Positions 43,643 to 52,085 of a stretch of DNA of 64,000 bases are shown here, piece by piece. How positions within the stretch are numbered: position 1 is the stretch's first letter; the number at the start of each line of letters is the position of its first letter. Position numbers and translations under genes: made by a program. The DNA is from AC-56 sp046730395. GTDB taxonomy: Bacteria; Actinomycetota; Thermoleophilia; Solirubrobacterales; 70-9. The notes under the pieces are model-generated. The model was not told where the DNA came from. It ran no database searches and saw only the letters and a list, made by a program, of their open reading frames with translations. The stretch spans positions 1-64,000 of the forward strand of contig JBKPIV010000013.1 of NCBI GenBank assembly GCA_046730395.1, written 5' to 3'.

Positions 43643-45286
43643 CTAGATCCTGGTCGTCTCGGCCCCGAGCTCCGCGATCGCGATGTCGACCGAGTAGTCG
43701 ACGGGGAGCGCGATCAGCGACGGAACGTCGAGCGTCAGCGCCTCGCGAAGCCGCTCGCCGAAGCCCGTGATCGAATCGCTGCGCCAGGCGGGGAGCCCGA
43801 ACGACTCCGCGAGGCGCACGAAATCCGGGTTGGTGAAGTCGGTGCCGAAATGGCGCCCGAAGCGCGCCTCCTGCTTCCAGACGATCGATCCGTACTGGCC
43901 GTTCTCCCACACCACATTCACGAACGCCGTGCGCAGGCGCATCGCCGTCTCGAGCTCCTGGCAGTTCATGAGGAACCCGCCGTCGCCCGAGACGGCGAGC
44001 ACCCGCCGCGACGGGTTGACGAGCTTGGCGGCGATCGCGGCGGGGACGGCGAAGCCCATCCCCGCAAGACCGTTCGCGATCAGCACCGTGTTCGGCTCGA
44101 ACGCCGGAAACACGCGGCCGATCCAGAGCTTGTGCAGCCCGACGTCAGAGACGAGGATGTCCTCGCGGTCGAGGACCTCCCGGATCTCGAGCAGGGCTCG
44201 AGGGGGAAGGGCGGGGACGGTTTCCGCCCCGGCCGCCGCGTCCAGGATGCCGTCGACCGCTTCGCGAAGTCGCCCGGATCCGCCGCTCGAGGGCGCGTCG
44301 CGGCACTCCTGCCCGAGCCGGAGCAGAATCGCGTAGACGTCCCCGACCAGCTCGACCTCCGGCATGAAGTTCTCGTCCGTCTCGGCCGGAAGTGAGTCGA
44401 TGCAGACGATGCGCTTGTCCCCATTGGGGTTCCAGAGCGCCGGGGAATGCTCCACGAGGTCGTATCCGACCGCGATCACGACGTCGGCGTCCTCGAACCC
44501 GGCCATCGAGAAGTCGCCGGCCTGCAGGCCCACAGCGCCGAGCGCCAGCTCGGAATCGGCCTCGATCAGACCCTTGCCCATGAAGGTGACCGCGACCGGA
44601 ATGCCGGTCGCACGCGCGAACTCGCGAAGCGCCGGCGCGGCCCCGGCCCGCGCGACGCCGTTCCCCGCCAGGCACACGGCGCAATCGGCCCCGTTGATCA
44701 GCTCGGCCGCCTCAACCATCACGCGCGCGGGCGGCTCGGACGCCGGCACCGCCCGCCGCGGGAGGGGGCGGGCGTCGTCGTCGACCTCCGCGGCCATCAC
44801 GTCCTCCGGCAGCTCGATGTGAGTGGAGCCGGGCTTCTCCGCCTCGGCGACCTTGAACGCCTTGCGCACGACCTCGGCGACGATCGCGGGATCGGAGAGG
44901 CGGGCGTTCCACTTGGTGATCGGGCGCATCATCTCGGCGACGTCGATGTGCTGGTGCGACTCCTTGTGCTGCCGCTCCAGGTCCGCCTGCCCGGTGAGTG
45001 CGACGAGCGGAGCGCGGTCGAGGAAGGCGTCGGCGACGGCGGTCACGAGGTTGGTGGCCCCGGGCCCCAGGGTCCCGAGGCAGACGCCGGCCCGGCCCGT
45101 GAGGCGTCCGTAGACGTCGGCGATGTACGCGCCGCCCTGCTCGTGCCGGACGGGAACGAACTCGATCGACGAGTCCGCGAGCGCCGCGTTCAGGTCGAGC
45201 GTCTCCTCGCCGGGGATCCCGAAGACGTGCTCGACGCCCTCGGCCTCGAGGCACTCGACCACGAGCTCGGCCGCCGTCCGCCCCAT
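43643..45286 (-). CDS. Thiamine diphosphate enzyme, catabolic acetolactate synthase-like
   Basis: 547 residues. Pyrimidine-domain motif VRHEQGGAYIADVYGRLTGRAGVCLGTLGPGATNL with the catalytic Glu, then DAFLDRAPLVALTGQ and HKESHQHIDVAEMM, closest to AlsS-type acetolactate synthases, which make acetolactate from two pyruvates without FAD-dependent regulation. The central domain contains ITFMGKGLIE-like VTFMGKGLIEADS. The C-terminal thiamine diphosphate motif is SGDGGFLMNCQELETAM...NVVWENGQYG. An alternative is another member such as benzoylformate decarboxylase-type; the AlsS-like segments make the former likelier. No regulatory subunit is nearby. Confidence 0.8.
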   Translation of the reverse strand: MGRTAAELVVECLEAEGVEHVFGIPGEETLDLNAALADSSIEFVPVRHEQGGAYIADVYGRLTGRAGVCLGTLGPGATNLVTAVADAFLDRAPLVALTGQADLERQHKESHQHIDVAEMMRPITKWNARLSDPAIVAEVVRKAFKVAEAEKPGSTHIELPEDVMAAEVDDDARPLPRRAVPASEPPARVMVEAAELINGADCAVCLAGNGVARAGAAPALREFARATGIPVAVTFMGKGLIEADSELALGAVGLQAGDFSMAGFEDADVVIAVGYDLVEHSPALWNPNGDKRIVCIDSLPAETDENFMPEVELVGDVYAILLRLGQECRDAPSSGGSGRLREAVDGILDAAAGAETVPALPPRALLEIREVLDREDILVSDVGLHKLWIGRVFPAFEPNTVLIANGLAGMGFAVPAAIAAKLVNPSRRVLAVSGDGGFLMNCQELETAMRLRTAFVNVVWENGQYGSIVWKQEARFGRHFGTDFTNPDFVRLAESFGLPAWRSDSITGFGERLREALTLDVPSLIALPVDYSVDIAIAELGAETTRI

Positions 45287-45355
45287 CGACCCAAATCTAC
45301 GGAGTTGCCTCGCCGGGGGTTAGTGACGGCGCCCGAGCGAGAACTAGGAGGAAAC

Positions 45356-45415
45356 GTGACTGCGCAAATATCCGCTTGCGCACCAAGGGAGTCGATTGGA
45401 GGCAAGGACAGATGA
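45356..45415 (+). CDS. 19-codon leader ORF coupled to doxX-like gene
   Basis: A perfect AGGAGG (45346-45351) precedes a GTG at 45356 encoding MTAQISACAPRESIGGKDR. The stop TGA (45413-45415) overlaps the next ATG as ATGA, so the short ORF sits in the position of a leader peptide whose translation would deliver ribosomes to the DoxX gene. It has one Cys and no codon runs that would mark attenuation by a particular amino acid. It is not a shadow of a larger frame in codon use. Confidence 0.5.
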   Translation: MTAQISACAPRESIGGKDR

Positions 45416-45939
45416 ACCTAGCCCTACTCGTGCTTCGGGCGGTCGTCGGGTTGACGTTCTCGGCCCACGGCGCCCAAAAGCTGTTCGGCATCTTCGGCGG
45501 CAGCGGCCTCGACGACACCGCCCAGATGTTCGACAAGCTGGGCCTCCGTCCCGGCTGGCTCCACGCCCGCGTCGCGGGCACCGCGGAGTTCGTCGGCGGC
45601 CTCATGCTGGCGCTCGGATTGCTGACGACCCCGGTGGCCGCCGTGCTGACGGCGGTGATGACGGCGGCCGTGATCACCGTTCACGCGCGCAATGGGTTCT
45701 TCATCACCAACGGTGGCTTCGAGTTCAACCTGGCCCTGGTTGCCGCGGTGTTCGCGCTGGCCGGCGCCGGCGCCGGCGCCTGGTCGCTCGACAACGCGCT
45801 CGACGTCGGGCTCGCCGGAACCGCGTGGGCGCTGGCGACCCTGGGTGTCGGCGTCGCGGGAGGAGTCGCCGCGGTGATCGGCGGCCGCAGCTACCACGAG
45901 CCCGCGCACCACGGACCGGGCGCTCGCACCCCCGCCTGA
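45412..45939 (+). CDS. DoxX-family membrane protein
   Basis: 175 residues with four membrane helices: LALLVLRAVVGLTFSAHGAQKLFG, GTAEFVGGLMLALGLLTTPVAAVLTAVMTAAVI, NLALVAAVFALAGAGAG, and GTAWALATLGVGVAGGVAAVI. AHGAQKLFGIFGG is the DoxX signature. DoxX proteins form membrane redox complexes (with SseA or thiosulfate-oxidising partners) or act in stress defence. The ATG is embedded in the leader ORF stop. It is divergent from the acetolactate-synthase-like gene. A His-rich tail HHGPG lies at the end. Confidence 0.85.
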   Translation: MNLALLVLRAVVGLTFSAHGAQKLFGIFGGSGLDDTAQMFDKLGLRPGWLHARVAGTAEFVGGLMLALGLLTTPVAAVLTAVMTAAVITVHARNGFFITNGGFEFNLALVAAVFALAGAGAGAWSLDNALDVGLAGTAWALATLGVGVAGGVAAVIGGRSYHEPAHHGPGARTPA

Positions 45940-45984
45940 GGTGACCGCCCCCCGCCGGCTGGCCCCGTCCGCCATTCTTAGGCG

Positions 45985-46410
45985 ATGGAGCAAGGGGCCA
46001 GCCGCCGCCGCGAGACAGCGGAGCAGCCGCTCGAGCTGATCCTCGCTCGAAACCTGATCTCGATCGTTTCGCTCGCGGCGATCCTGGTCGACGTCGAGGG
46101 CGACATCGTCTTCTACAACGACCCCGCGGCGGAGGTCATCGGGAGCCCGTTCGAGGAGATCGGAACGCTGACCCGGGAGGAGTGGAACGAGCGCTTCGGG
46201 CCCTTCGACGAGAGCGGCAGACCGGTGCCCAGCGACGATCTCCCCGTGGCGACCGCACTGCGCGAGGGCCGCCCCGCGTACAGTCGCTTTCACGTGCGGA
46301 CAGACCGCGGCATGCTCGAGGTGGAGGCGGGTGCGCTGCCGCTTGTCGGCCCGGGCGGCTATCACGGCGCCATCGTCGTCTTCTGGGCGCCCGGCGAGCA
46401 GGACGGCTGA
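45985..46410 (+). CDS. Single PAS-domain protein
   Basis: 141 residues, one PAS domain: LISIVSLAAILVDVEGDIVFYNDPAAEVIGSPFEEIGT, then SRFHVRTDRGMLEVEAGALPLVGPGGYHGAIVVFW, giving the five-strand sheet and helices. No kinase or output domain is attached. It overlaps the next gene by one base (TGATG), so it is translationally tied to a metallo-hydrolase and may sense a ligand or redox state for it. ATG at 45985. Confidence 0.78.
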   Translation: MEQGASRRRETAEQPLELILARNLISIVSLAAILVDVEGDIVFYNDPAAEVIGSPFEEIGTLTREEWNERFGPFDESGRPVPSDDLPVATALREGRPAYSRFHVRTDRGMLEVEAGALPLVGPGGYHGAIVVFWAPGEQDG

Positions 46411-47267
46411 TGCGGGCCTGCCTGTGGGGCGTCAGGGGATCGATCCCGGCGCCCGGCCCGCAGGCCGCCGGCTTCGGCGGCAACACCTCGTGCGTTCAGG
46501 TGACTGCCGCCGACGACTACGAGCTGATCCTCGACGCGGGCACCGGGATCAGGGCGCTGGGGGCCAAGCTCGTGGGATCGGCCCGCCACCTCCACGTGCT
46601 CCTGACCCACCTGCATCTGGACCACATTCAGGGGCTCATGTTCTTCGCGCCGTTCTTCGATCCCGAGGCAGAGGTCACGGTATGGGGGCCGCCCGCCGCC
46701 GGGCGCTCGCTGCAGGAGCGTCTGGCGCGCTACATCTCGAGCCCGCTCTCGCCGATCGAGATCCGCGAGCTGCCGGCGAGGGTGAGCTTCGAGAGCGTCC
46801 CGCTCGTGCCCTGGCGAATCGGCGAAACGCAGATCGAGGCATCGCTCGTGTCGCATCGCGGGCCGACGCTCGGATATCGGCTCACGGAGGACGGATCGAG
46901 CCTCGCCTACCTGCCGGACCACGAGCCGGCCCTCGCGGAGGACATTGCCCGGGCGAGCGCGGGATGGATCTCGGGGTACGGGCTCGCGCGCCGCGCGTCG
47001 GTCCTCATCCACGACTGCCAGTACGCCGACTCCGAGTACGCCGCTCGCCGCGGGTGGGGGCACTCGCGTCTCACCGACGCGCTCGTCTTCGGCGCCCGTT
47101 CCGAGCCCGGTCGGCTGGTCCTCTTCCATCACGATCCCGAACACGACGACGCTCGCCTGAGGGAGCTCGAAGCGGAGGCGGCCGACCGCTGGGCCGACCT
47201 CGCGGACCCGGGGACCGTGGAGATGGCGCGCGAGGGCCGGACGCTCGAGCTGGGGGGCTCCGGTTAG
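46410..47267 (+). CDS. Metallo-beta-lactamase-fold hydrolase
   Basis: 285 residues. Metal ligands HLHLDH (in LLTHLHLDHIQGL), a third His in VSHRGPTLG, the bridging Asp in YLPDHEP, and a final His in LFHHDPEHDD. WGVRGSIPAPG and GGNTSCVQ at the N-terminus place it with the cAMP-phosphodiesterase/PhnP-like (COG1235) branch of the MBL fold, whose members cleave cyclic nucleotides, phosphodiesters or sulfur species. It lacks a signal peptide, so is cytoplasmic. Coupled to the PAS gene. Substrate uncertain; a signalling nucleotide is plausible. Confidence 0.82.
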   Translation: MRACLWGVRGSIPAPGPQAAGFGGNTSCVQVTAADDYELILDAGTGIRALGAKLVGSARHLHVLLTHLHLDHIQGLMFFAPFFDPEAEVTVWGPPAAGRSLQERLARYISSPLSPIEIRELPARVSFESVPLVPWRIGETQIEASLVSHRGPTLGYRLTEDGSSLAYLPDHEPALAEDIARASAGWISGYGLARRASVLIHDCQYADSEYAARRGWGHSRLTDALVFGARSEPGRLVLFHHDPEHDDARLRELEAEAADRWADLADPGTVEMAREGRTLELGGSG

Positions 47268-47368
47268 CGCCCGGTCGGGTCCGGGCAGGGGGCGCTGCGG
47301 ATCGGCGCCTGAGCCAAACCGCTCAGCGCGGCTGCCCTTCCGCGTCGCCGAGCGAGTAGACGCACCCG

Positions 47369-47384
47369 CCCCCCATTCGGGGGG
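47369..47384. repeat. C6-ATTC-G6 hairpin upstream of the sensor kinase
   Basis: CCCCCC-ATTC-GGGGGG forms a six-pair stem in the 159-bp gap before the sensor kinase at 47427. It could terminate the preceding gene or be a regulatory site. A related run-of-G/C hairpin ends the same two-gene unit at 49153-49175. Confidence 0.4.
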
Positions 47385-47426
47385 TCGGGAGGTAACCGAG
47401 GCCCGCTGGTTGCTTAGATCAAGCTA

Positions 47427-48527
47427 GTGGGCACGATCTCCCCAACCCCGTCCGCGGACACAGTCGACGTCCTCGTCGACCTTCTCGCCGAGATCGACAC
47501 CGCCACAGACGTCGACGAGTTCTACGACCGGGTGTGCGAGGGAGTGTGCCGGCTGACCTCGATGGAACGCGTCGGCCTCTTCCTTTACGACCGCACCCTG
47601 CGGTCCGTGCGCGCCGTCGGCTCCCACGGCGTCGACTCGACGCTCTTGGAGGGGGTGGAGGGAACGCTCGAGGAGACGCCCGTCGCCCAACGAGCGCTGT
47701 CGACGGACCAGGTGGTCGAGGCGTCCGAGGACCTCGAGCACGAGGTGCCGGCGCGCTACGCGCGCTTCGCGGGGATCACCACCTTGACCTGCATCCCGGT
47801 CTCGGCGGGCGGCCGCTGGTTCGGGGTGATCTTCGCCGACCGGGGCGGCGGCACGTTCGCTCTCACACCGGGCGAGCGGCAGCGGATGTGGACGCTCGGA
47901 AAGCTCGCCGCGCTCGCGGCGAGCGTCGAGCAGGCGACGATCCAGCGCGAGGCGGCCCGGCGGCTATCCGAGCGCATGTCGCTGATCAGGGAGATCCACG
48001 AGCGCGTGATTCAGCGGCTGTTCGGGCTCCTGCTCGCGATGGGTTCCGACGAGGCGCTGACCGACGAGGGCCGTGCCGTTTGCCACGACGAGCTGCGGGA
48101 GGTCCTGCGGGAGCTGCGCAGCTCGCTCGGCGGATCGATGGCGTCCCGGGGCGAGCGTCGCGCCGCGACCGTGCGGCAGATCGTTGACCGTCTCGCCGCC
48201 CAGCGCACCGAGCTGACGGTCAACTGGCGCGAGGGCGTGGAGGTGCCGGAGGAGATCGAGCCTCTCGCTGAGACCGTGATGCTCGAGGCGCTCCGCAACG
48301 CCGACAAGCACGCGAACCCGAGGAGCATCACGATCAGCGTCGACGCCCGCGACGGCACCTTCCTGCTCGAGGTGGCAAACGACGGCGTGGATGAGCCCAG
48401 CGGGGGCACCGGGCTGGGTCTCCGGCTCGCCACGATCGAGGCCCTCGAGCACAACGGGATCGTCGAGTTCGGGCCGCTGCCGCCGGACCGTTGGCACGTG
48501 CGACTGCTGGTGCCCCGGGAGCCATGA
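47427..48527 (+). CDS. GAF-domain NarL/DevS-type sensor histidine kinase
   Basis: 366 residues. Residues about 12-165 form a GAF sensor (FYDRVCEGVCRLTSMERVGLFLYD, GVIFADRGGG). The HisKA_3 dimerisation helix follows with the phospho-accepting His in REIHERVIQRLFGLLLAMG, then the ATPase domain with N-box ALRNADKHA and G-box GGTGLGLR. No membrane segment, so it senses an intracellular signal, as DevS-like kinases do with gases or redox ligands, though heme ligands cannot be identified. GTG start with TAGATC 6 nt before it. Its stop overlaps the next ATG (ATGA): a cognate pair. Confidence 0.85.
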   Translation: MGTISPTPSADTVDVLVDLLAEIDTATDVDEFYDRVCEGVCRLTSMERVGLFLYDRTLRSVRAVGSHGVDSTLLEGVEGTLEETPVAQRALSTDQVVEASEDLEHEVPARYARFAGITTLTCIPVSAGGRWFGVIFADRGGGTFALTPGERQRMWTLGKLAALAASVEQATIQREAARRLSERMSLIREIHERVIQRLFGLLLAMGSDEALTDEGRAVCHDELREVLRELRSSLGGSMASRGERRAATVRQIVDRLAAQRTELTVNWREGVEVPEEIEPLAETVMLEALRNADKHANPRSITISVDARDGTFLLEVANDGVDEPSGGTGLGLRLATIEALEHNGIVEFGPLPPDRWHVRLLVPREP

Positions 48528-49132
48528 CGGCCGACGGATTGCGACTGCGCGTCCTGGTCGTCGACGACCACGACATCGTCCAGTGGGGATTCCGGTTGCT
48601 GCTCGAGCGGCAGCCGTGGGTCGAGCGCTGCCTGGCGGCGCGCACGGGAGACGAGGCGCTTTCGGTCGCCGCCCAGACCAAACCGCACGTTGCGCTCATC
48701 GACCTGTTCCTCGGCGGCCAATCCGGCGCCGAGATCTGCGACGAGCTACGCGGGATTTCCCCCGAGACGAAGATCCTGCTGATCTCGGGGGCCGGAACCA
48801 TCTCACCGGCGGCCGCCCGGGCCGCCGGGGCCTCCGGCTTCGTCTCCAAGGACTGGGGCGCGCCGGACGTCGTCAAGGCCGTCCGCATGGTGGCGCTCGG
48901 CATGGATGTGTTCGCGCCGAGCCCGGACGCCGCTCAGGCGCCGCTATCGGATCGCGAGCGCGAGGTCGTGGGGCTGATCGCTGCCGGCGCGACCAATCGA
49001 GAGATCGCCGGGCGCCTGTTCCTCTCCCCGCACACCGTGAAGGAGTACACGAGCGGCATCTACCGCAAGCTCGGCGTCCGCAACCGGGCCGAGGCCGTGA
49101 AGCGCGCCCAGCGCCTGGGCCTGATCGCCTAG
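48524..49132 (+). CDS. NarL/LuxR-type response regulator
   Basis: 202 residues. Receiver domain: VVDDHDIVQWGF acidic pair, phospho-Asp in HVALIDLFLGG, and the Lys in GFVSKDWGAPDVV. C-terminal LuxR helix-turn-helix LSDREREVVGLIAAGATNREIAGRLFLSPHTVKEYTSGIYRKLGVRNRAEAV. Phosphorylation by the overlapping kinase should drive DNA binding. Target genes unknown; the fab operon 90 bp downstream is one possibility. ATG at 48524 overlaps the kinase stop. Confidence 0.92.
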   Translation: MTADGLRLRVLVVDDHDIVQWGFRLLLERQPWVERCLAARTGDEALSVAAQTKPHVALIDLFLGGQSGAEICDELRGISPETKILLISGAGTISPAAARAAGASGFVSKDWGAPDVVKAVRMVALGMDVFAPSPDAAQAPLSDREREVVGLIAAGATNREIAGRLFLSPHTVKEYTSGIYRKLGVRNRAEAVKRAQRLGLIA

Positions 49133-49152
49133 CACCCCCCGCCCTTCTCCCC

Positions 49153-49175
49153 CTACCCCCCGGGCTGGGGGGTAG
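49153..49175. terminator. Hairpin after the two-component pair
   Basis: CTACCCCCC (49153-49161) and GGGGGGTAG (49167-49175) pair perfectly, nine base pairs with a five-nt loop, 20 nt after the response-regulator stop and 50 nt before fabD. It is a probable terminator separating the signalling pair from the fatty-acid operon, or a regulatory hairpin. No U-tract. Confidence 0.55.
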
Positions 49176-49225
49176 CGGGCCGGCGGGCCTTTACCGGCGG
49201 CCCCGCGGCGCGTATTCGTCCCCGG

Positions 49226-50077
49226 ATGAGAACTGCGCTTCTGTTCCCAGGTCAGGGAAGCCAGACCCCCGAGATGCGTGCGCTCGTCGAGGCGGCGCGC
49301 CCCGACCTGCTCGAGCTGGCGATCGACGAGGTGGGCCAGGATCCGTTCGAACGGATTGGTGACGGGACCAGGTTCGCCCAGCCTGCCCTCTACTGCGCGA
49401 GCGTCGCCTCATGGAACCGCGCCGGAAGCCCAAGGGCGGACTTCGTCGCAGGGCACTCGCTGGGGGAGGTCCCGGCCCTCGTGGCGGCCGGCAGCCTTGG
49501 TGCTGAGGACGGCCTCCGGCTCGCCGCGCGACGCGGCAGCATCATGCAGCGGGCGGCGGAGGACTCACCCCCCGGCGGCATGCTGGCGCTGCTGGGCGAC
49601 GACGAGGTGGCGCGGCGCCTAGCCGCCGAGCAGGGGCTTACGGTCGCGAACGACAACGCGCCGGGCCAGCTGGTGCTGTCGGGACCGGCCGCGAAGCTCG
49701 AGGCCGCAAGCGCCGGGGGCAAGGCGCGGGGACTGAAGTCCGTGCGGCTTCCGGTTCAGGGGGCGTTCCACACTCCGGCGATGTCCGCGGCGGTGCCGGA
49801 GTTCGAAGCCGCCCTGGCCGAGGTCGACGTGCGTCCCCCCGCGATCACGGTTCTCTCCTGCATCACCGCGCAGCCGTTCGACGACATTCGCAGGCGCCTC
49901 GCGGATGCACTGGTGCGGCCGGTGCGCTGGCGCGAGACGCTGCTCGCGCTCCATGAAGCCGGGGTGCATCGGTATCTCGACGCGGGCCCCGGGAAGGTCC
50001 TGCGGGGGCTCGTCCGCCGGACGCTCGACGGCGTCGAGGCACGGACGCTGGAGGAGCTCGAGGTGGCCCATGCCTGA
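49226..50077 (+). CDS. fabD: Malonyl-CoA:ACP transacylase
   Basis: 283 residues. Moves malonyl from CoA to ACP. Active-site Ser in AGHSLGE, oxyanion region FPGQGSQ, and the His in GAFHTPAM, the catalytic pair. LRRGSIMQRA-like RRGSIMQRAAEDSPPGGM is also conserved. First gene of the fatty-acid operon. It overlaps fabH by eight bases (ATGCCTGA). ATG at 49226. Confidence 0.94.
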   Translation: MRTALLFPGQGSQTPEMRALVEAARPDLLELAIDEVGQDPFERIGDGTRFAQPALYCASVASWNRAGSPRADFVAGHSLGEVPALVAAGSLGAEDGLRLAARRGSIMQRAAEDSPPGGMLALLGDDEVARRLAAEQGLTVANDNAPGQLVLSGPAAKLEAASAGGKARGLKSVRLPVQGAFHTPAMSAAVPEFEAALAEVDVRPPAITVLSCITAQPFDDIRRRLADALVRPVRWRETLLALHEAGVHRYLDAGPGKVLRGLVRRTLDGVEARTLEELEVAHA

Positions 50078-51080
50078 GCTCACGACACCCCTCGAGGAGC
50101 TTGCCCGGGTCGCCCCGGTTCGCCGGCACGGCGCGGAGATCGCCTCCGTGGCGATGTGCGTGCCCGATCGCGTGGTGGCCAACGCCACGATTGCCGAGCG
50201 CCTCGGCATCGGAGACGAGTGGATCGCCAAGCGGACCGGGGTCCGTGAACGCCGGATAGCGCGGCCCGAGGAGCGCCTGAGCGCCTTCGCCGCCGAGGCG
50301 GGCGCCGCCGCGCTCGAGCGGGCGGACGCGGCCGCCGCCGACCTCGACCTCGTCCTCGTGGCGACGATGTCGGCCGACGAGCTGACTCCCAACGCTGCCC
50401 CTCTCGTCGCGGGGGAGCTCGGCGCTCGGCACGCGGGAGCCATGGACATTGGCGCGGCTTGCACGGGCTTTCTCTCTGCCCTTGCGCTGGCGACGGCACA
50501 GATCGAAGCGTCCCGCGCGGGCAGCGCCCTCGTGATCGGGGTCGATCTGCTCAGCCGCATCACTGACCCCGACGACCGCTCCACGGCCGGGCTGCTCGCC
50601 GATGGCGCCGGCGCCGTGGTCGTGCGCGCCACCGATCCACCCGGCCGGGTGGGTCCCGTGGTCCTGGGCTCGGACGGCGCTCACGCGGACCTGATCACCG
50701 CGGGACACGCCGACCGGCGGATCCGGATGAACGGACACGACACCTTCAAGCACGCGGTCGCCCGCATGTCGGAGGCCACGCTGCGTGTCCTGGAGTTGGC
50801 CGAGCGCGACCTTGCCGACGTCGACCTGTTCGTCTACCACCAGGCCAACAGCCGGATCATCCGCGCGGTCGGCGAGCGGCTGCGCCTGCCGCCAGAGCGA
50901 ACGGTCGACTACGTAGGTCGATTCGGTAACACGTCCGCGGCGACGCTCCCGATGGCGCTCGCCTTGGCCGAGGACGAAGGCCGGCTCGTCGGCGACGGCG
51001 AGATCGTGCTCCTCGCCGCCTTTGGGGCCGGGGTCACCTGGGGAGCGACCGTGGTCGAGTGGGGGCACGATCATGCCTGA
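50070..51080 (+). CDS. fabH: 3-oxoacyl-ACP synthase III (KAS III)
   Basis: 336 residues. Starts fatty-acid synthesis by condensing an acyl-CoA primer with malonyl-ACP. Catalytic Cys in DIGAACTGFLSAL, His in YHQANSRI, Asn in GRFGNTSAA, the full Cys-His-Asn triad. GDEWIAKRTGVRERRIA is the family N-terminal motif. An extra 25-residue N-terminal piece (PELTTPLEELARVAPVRRHG) precedes the usual start. It begins inside fabD and ends inside fabG with the same eight-base overlap. Confidence 0.94.
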   Translation: MPELTTPLEELARVAPVRRHGAEIASVAMCVPDRVVANATIAERLGIGDEWIAKRTGVRERRIARPEERLSAFAAEAGAAALERADAAAADLDLVLVATMSADELTPNAAPLVAGELGARHAGAMDIGAACTGFLSALALATAQIEASRAGSALVIGVDLLSRITDPDDRSTAGLLADGAGAVVVRATDPPGRVGPVVLGSDGAHADLITAGHADRRIRMNGHDTFKHAVARMSEATLRVLELAERDLADVDLFVYHQANSRIIRAVGERLRLPPERTVDYVGRFGNTSAATLPMALALAEDEGRLVGDGEIVLLAAFGAGVTWGATVVEWGHDHA

Positions 51081-51798
51081 CGGCTGCGCACTGGTGACCG
51101 GCGCCGCCCGCGGCATCGGCGCGGCGAGCGCCCGTCGGCTCGCCGAAGCCGGGTGGCCGGTGGCGATCAACTACCGCAGCGACGCAGAGGGCGCCGGTCA
51201 GGTCGCCGAGGCGATCGCCGACGCCGGCGGCCAGGCGGCCGCGATCCGCGCGGACGTGGCGGACCCCGATGCGCTCGACGGCCTCTTTCGCGAGGTGGAG
51301 GAGCGCTTCGGGGCGATCCTCGTGCTCGTCAACAACGCCGGCGTGCGGGCGGACGGGCTCGCCCCCCAGCTCGACGACGATCAGTGGACGCGCGTCATCG
51401 ACACCAACCTCTCCGCGGCGTTCCGGGCCACGCGTCGGGCGCTGGGGCCGATGCTGAGGGCGCGCTTCGGGCGGATCGTCAACATCGCGTCGATCGTCGG
51501 CCCGCGCGCGAACGCCGGCCAGGCGAACTACGCCGCCTCGAAGGCGGGGCTGATCGGCTTCACCAAGACCGTCGCCGTCGAGGTCGCCCGGCGGGGCGTG
51601 ACCGTGAACGCGGTCGCGCCAGGGTTCGTCCAGACCCAGCTCACGGACGGCGTCGGCGACGGGCTGGTCGCGGCGATTCCCGCGCGCCGCGTCGGGACAC
51701 CGGAGGAGATCGCCGCCTGCGTCGGTTTCCTGGCCTCACAGGAAGCGTCATATGTGACCGGCACGACCCTGACCGTGGATGGAGGGCTGAGCGCCTAG
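51073..51798 (+). CDS. fabG: 3-oxoacyl-ACP reductase
   Basis: 241 residues, short-chain dehydrogenase/reductase. Cofactor motif VTGAARGIGAAS, NNAG, catalytic Ser in IASIVG, and YxxxK in NYAASKAGL. DGGLSA ends the chain as in FabG. Reduces 3-oxoacyl-ACP with NADPH. It overlaps fabH by eight bases. Confidence 0.93.
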   Translation: MPDGCALVTGAARGIGAASARRLAEAGWPVAINYRSDAEGAGQVAEAIADAGGQAAAIRADVADPDALDGLFREVEERFGAILVLVNNAGVRADGLAPQLDDDQWTRVIDTNLSAAFRATRRALGPMLRARFGRIVNIASIVGPRANAGQANYAASKAGLIGFTKTVAVEVARRGVTVNAVAPGFVQTQLTDGVGDGLVAAIPARRVGTPEEIAACVGFLASQEASYVTGTTLTVDGGLSA

Positions 51799-51839
51799 AG
51801 GAGCTCGCCAAGCAACGCAACGAGAAAGGAGCAAAGGAG

Positions 51840-52085
51840 ATGCCAACGCAAGCAACTACGGAGGGCGTCGAGCAGGTGATCTTCGACGGTCTCGCGGAGG
51901 TGGGCGCCGAGGGAGAGATCTCACGCGACTCGACGTTCGAGGAGCTCGACGTGGACTCTTTGGATCTCGTCGAGGTGGCCCAGATAGTCGACGAGGAGTT
52001 CGGCGTCGAGCTGCAGGGCGAGGACGTCAAGGACCTGCGGACGGTCGGCCAGGTGATCGACCTGGTGGTGAGTCGCGCGTCATGA
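51840..52085 (+). CDS. acpP: Acyl carrier protein
   Basis: 81 residues, acidic four-helix carrier. The phosphopantetheine Ser is in FEELDVDSLDLVEVAQ. Starts at the ATG at 51840 after a strong AAAGGAGA site, and overlaps fabF by 4 nt. The 41-nt gap before it is the largest inside the operon, and its strong ribosome site fits the need for high ACP levels. Confidence 0.95.
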   Translation: MPTQATTEGVEQVIFDGLAEVGAEGEISRDSTFEELDVDSLDLVEVAQIVDEEFGVELQGEDVKDLRTVGQVIDLVVSRAS

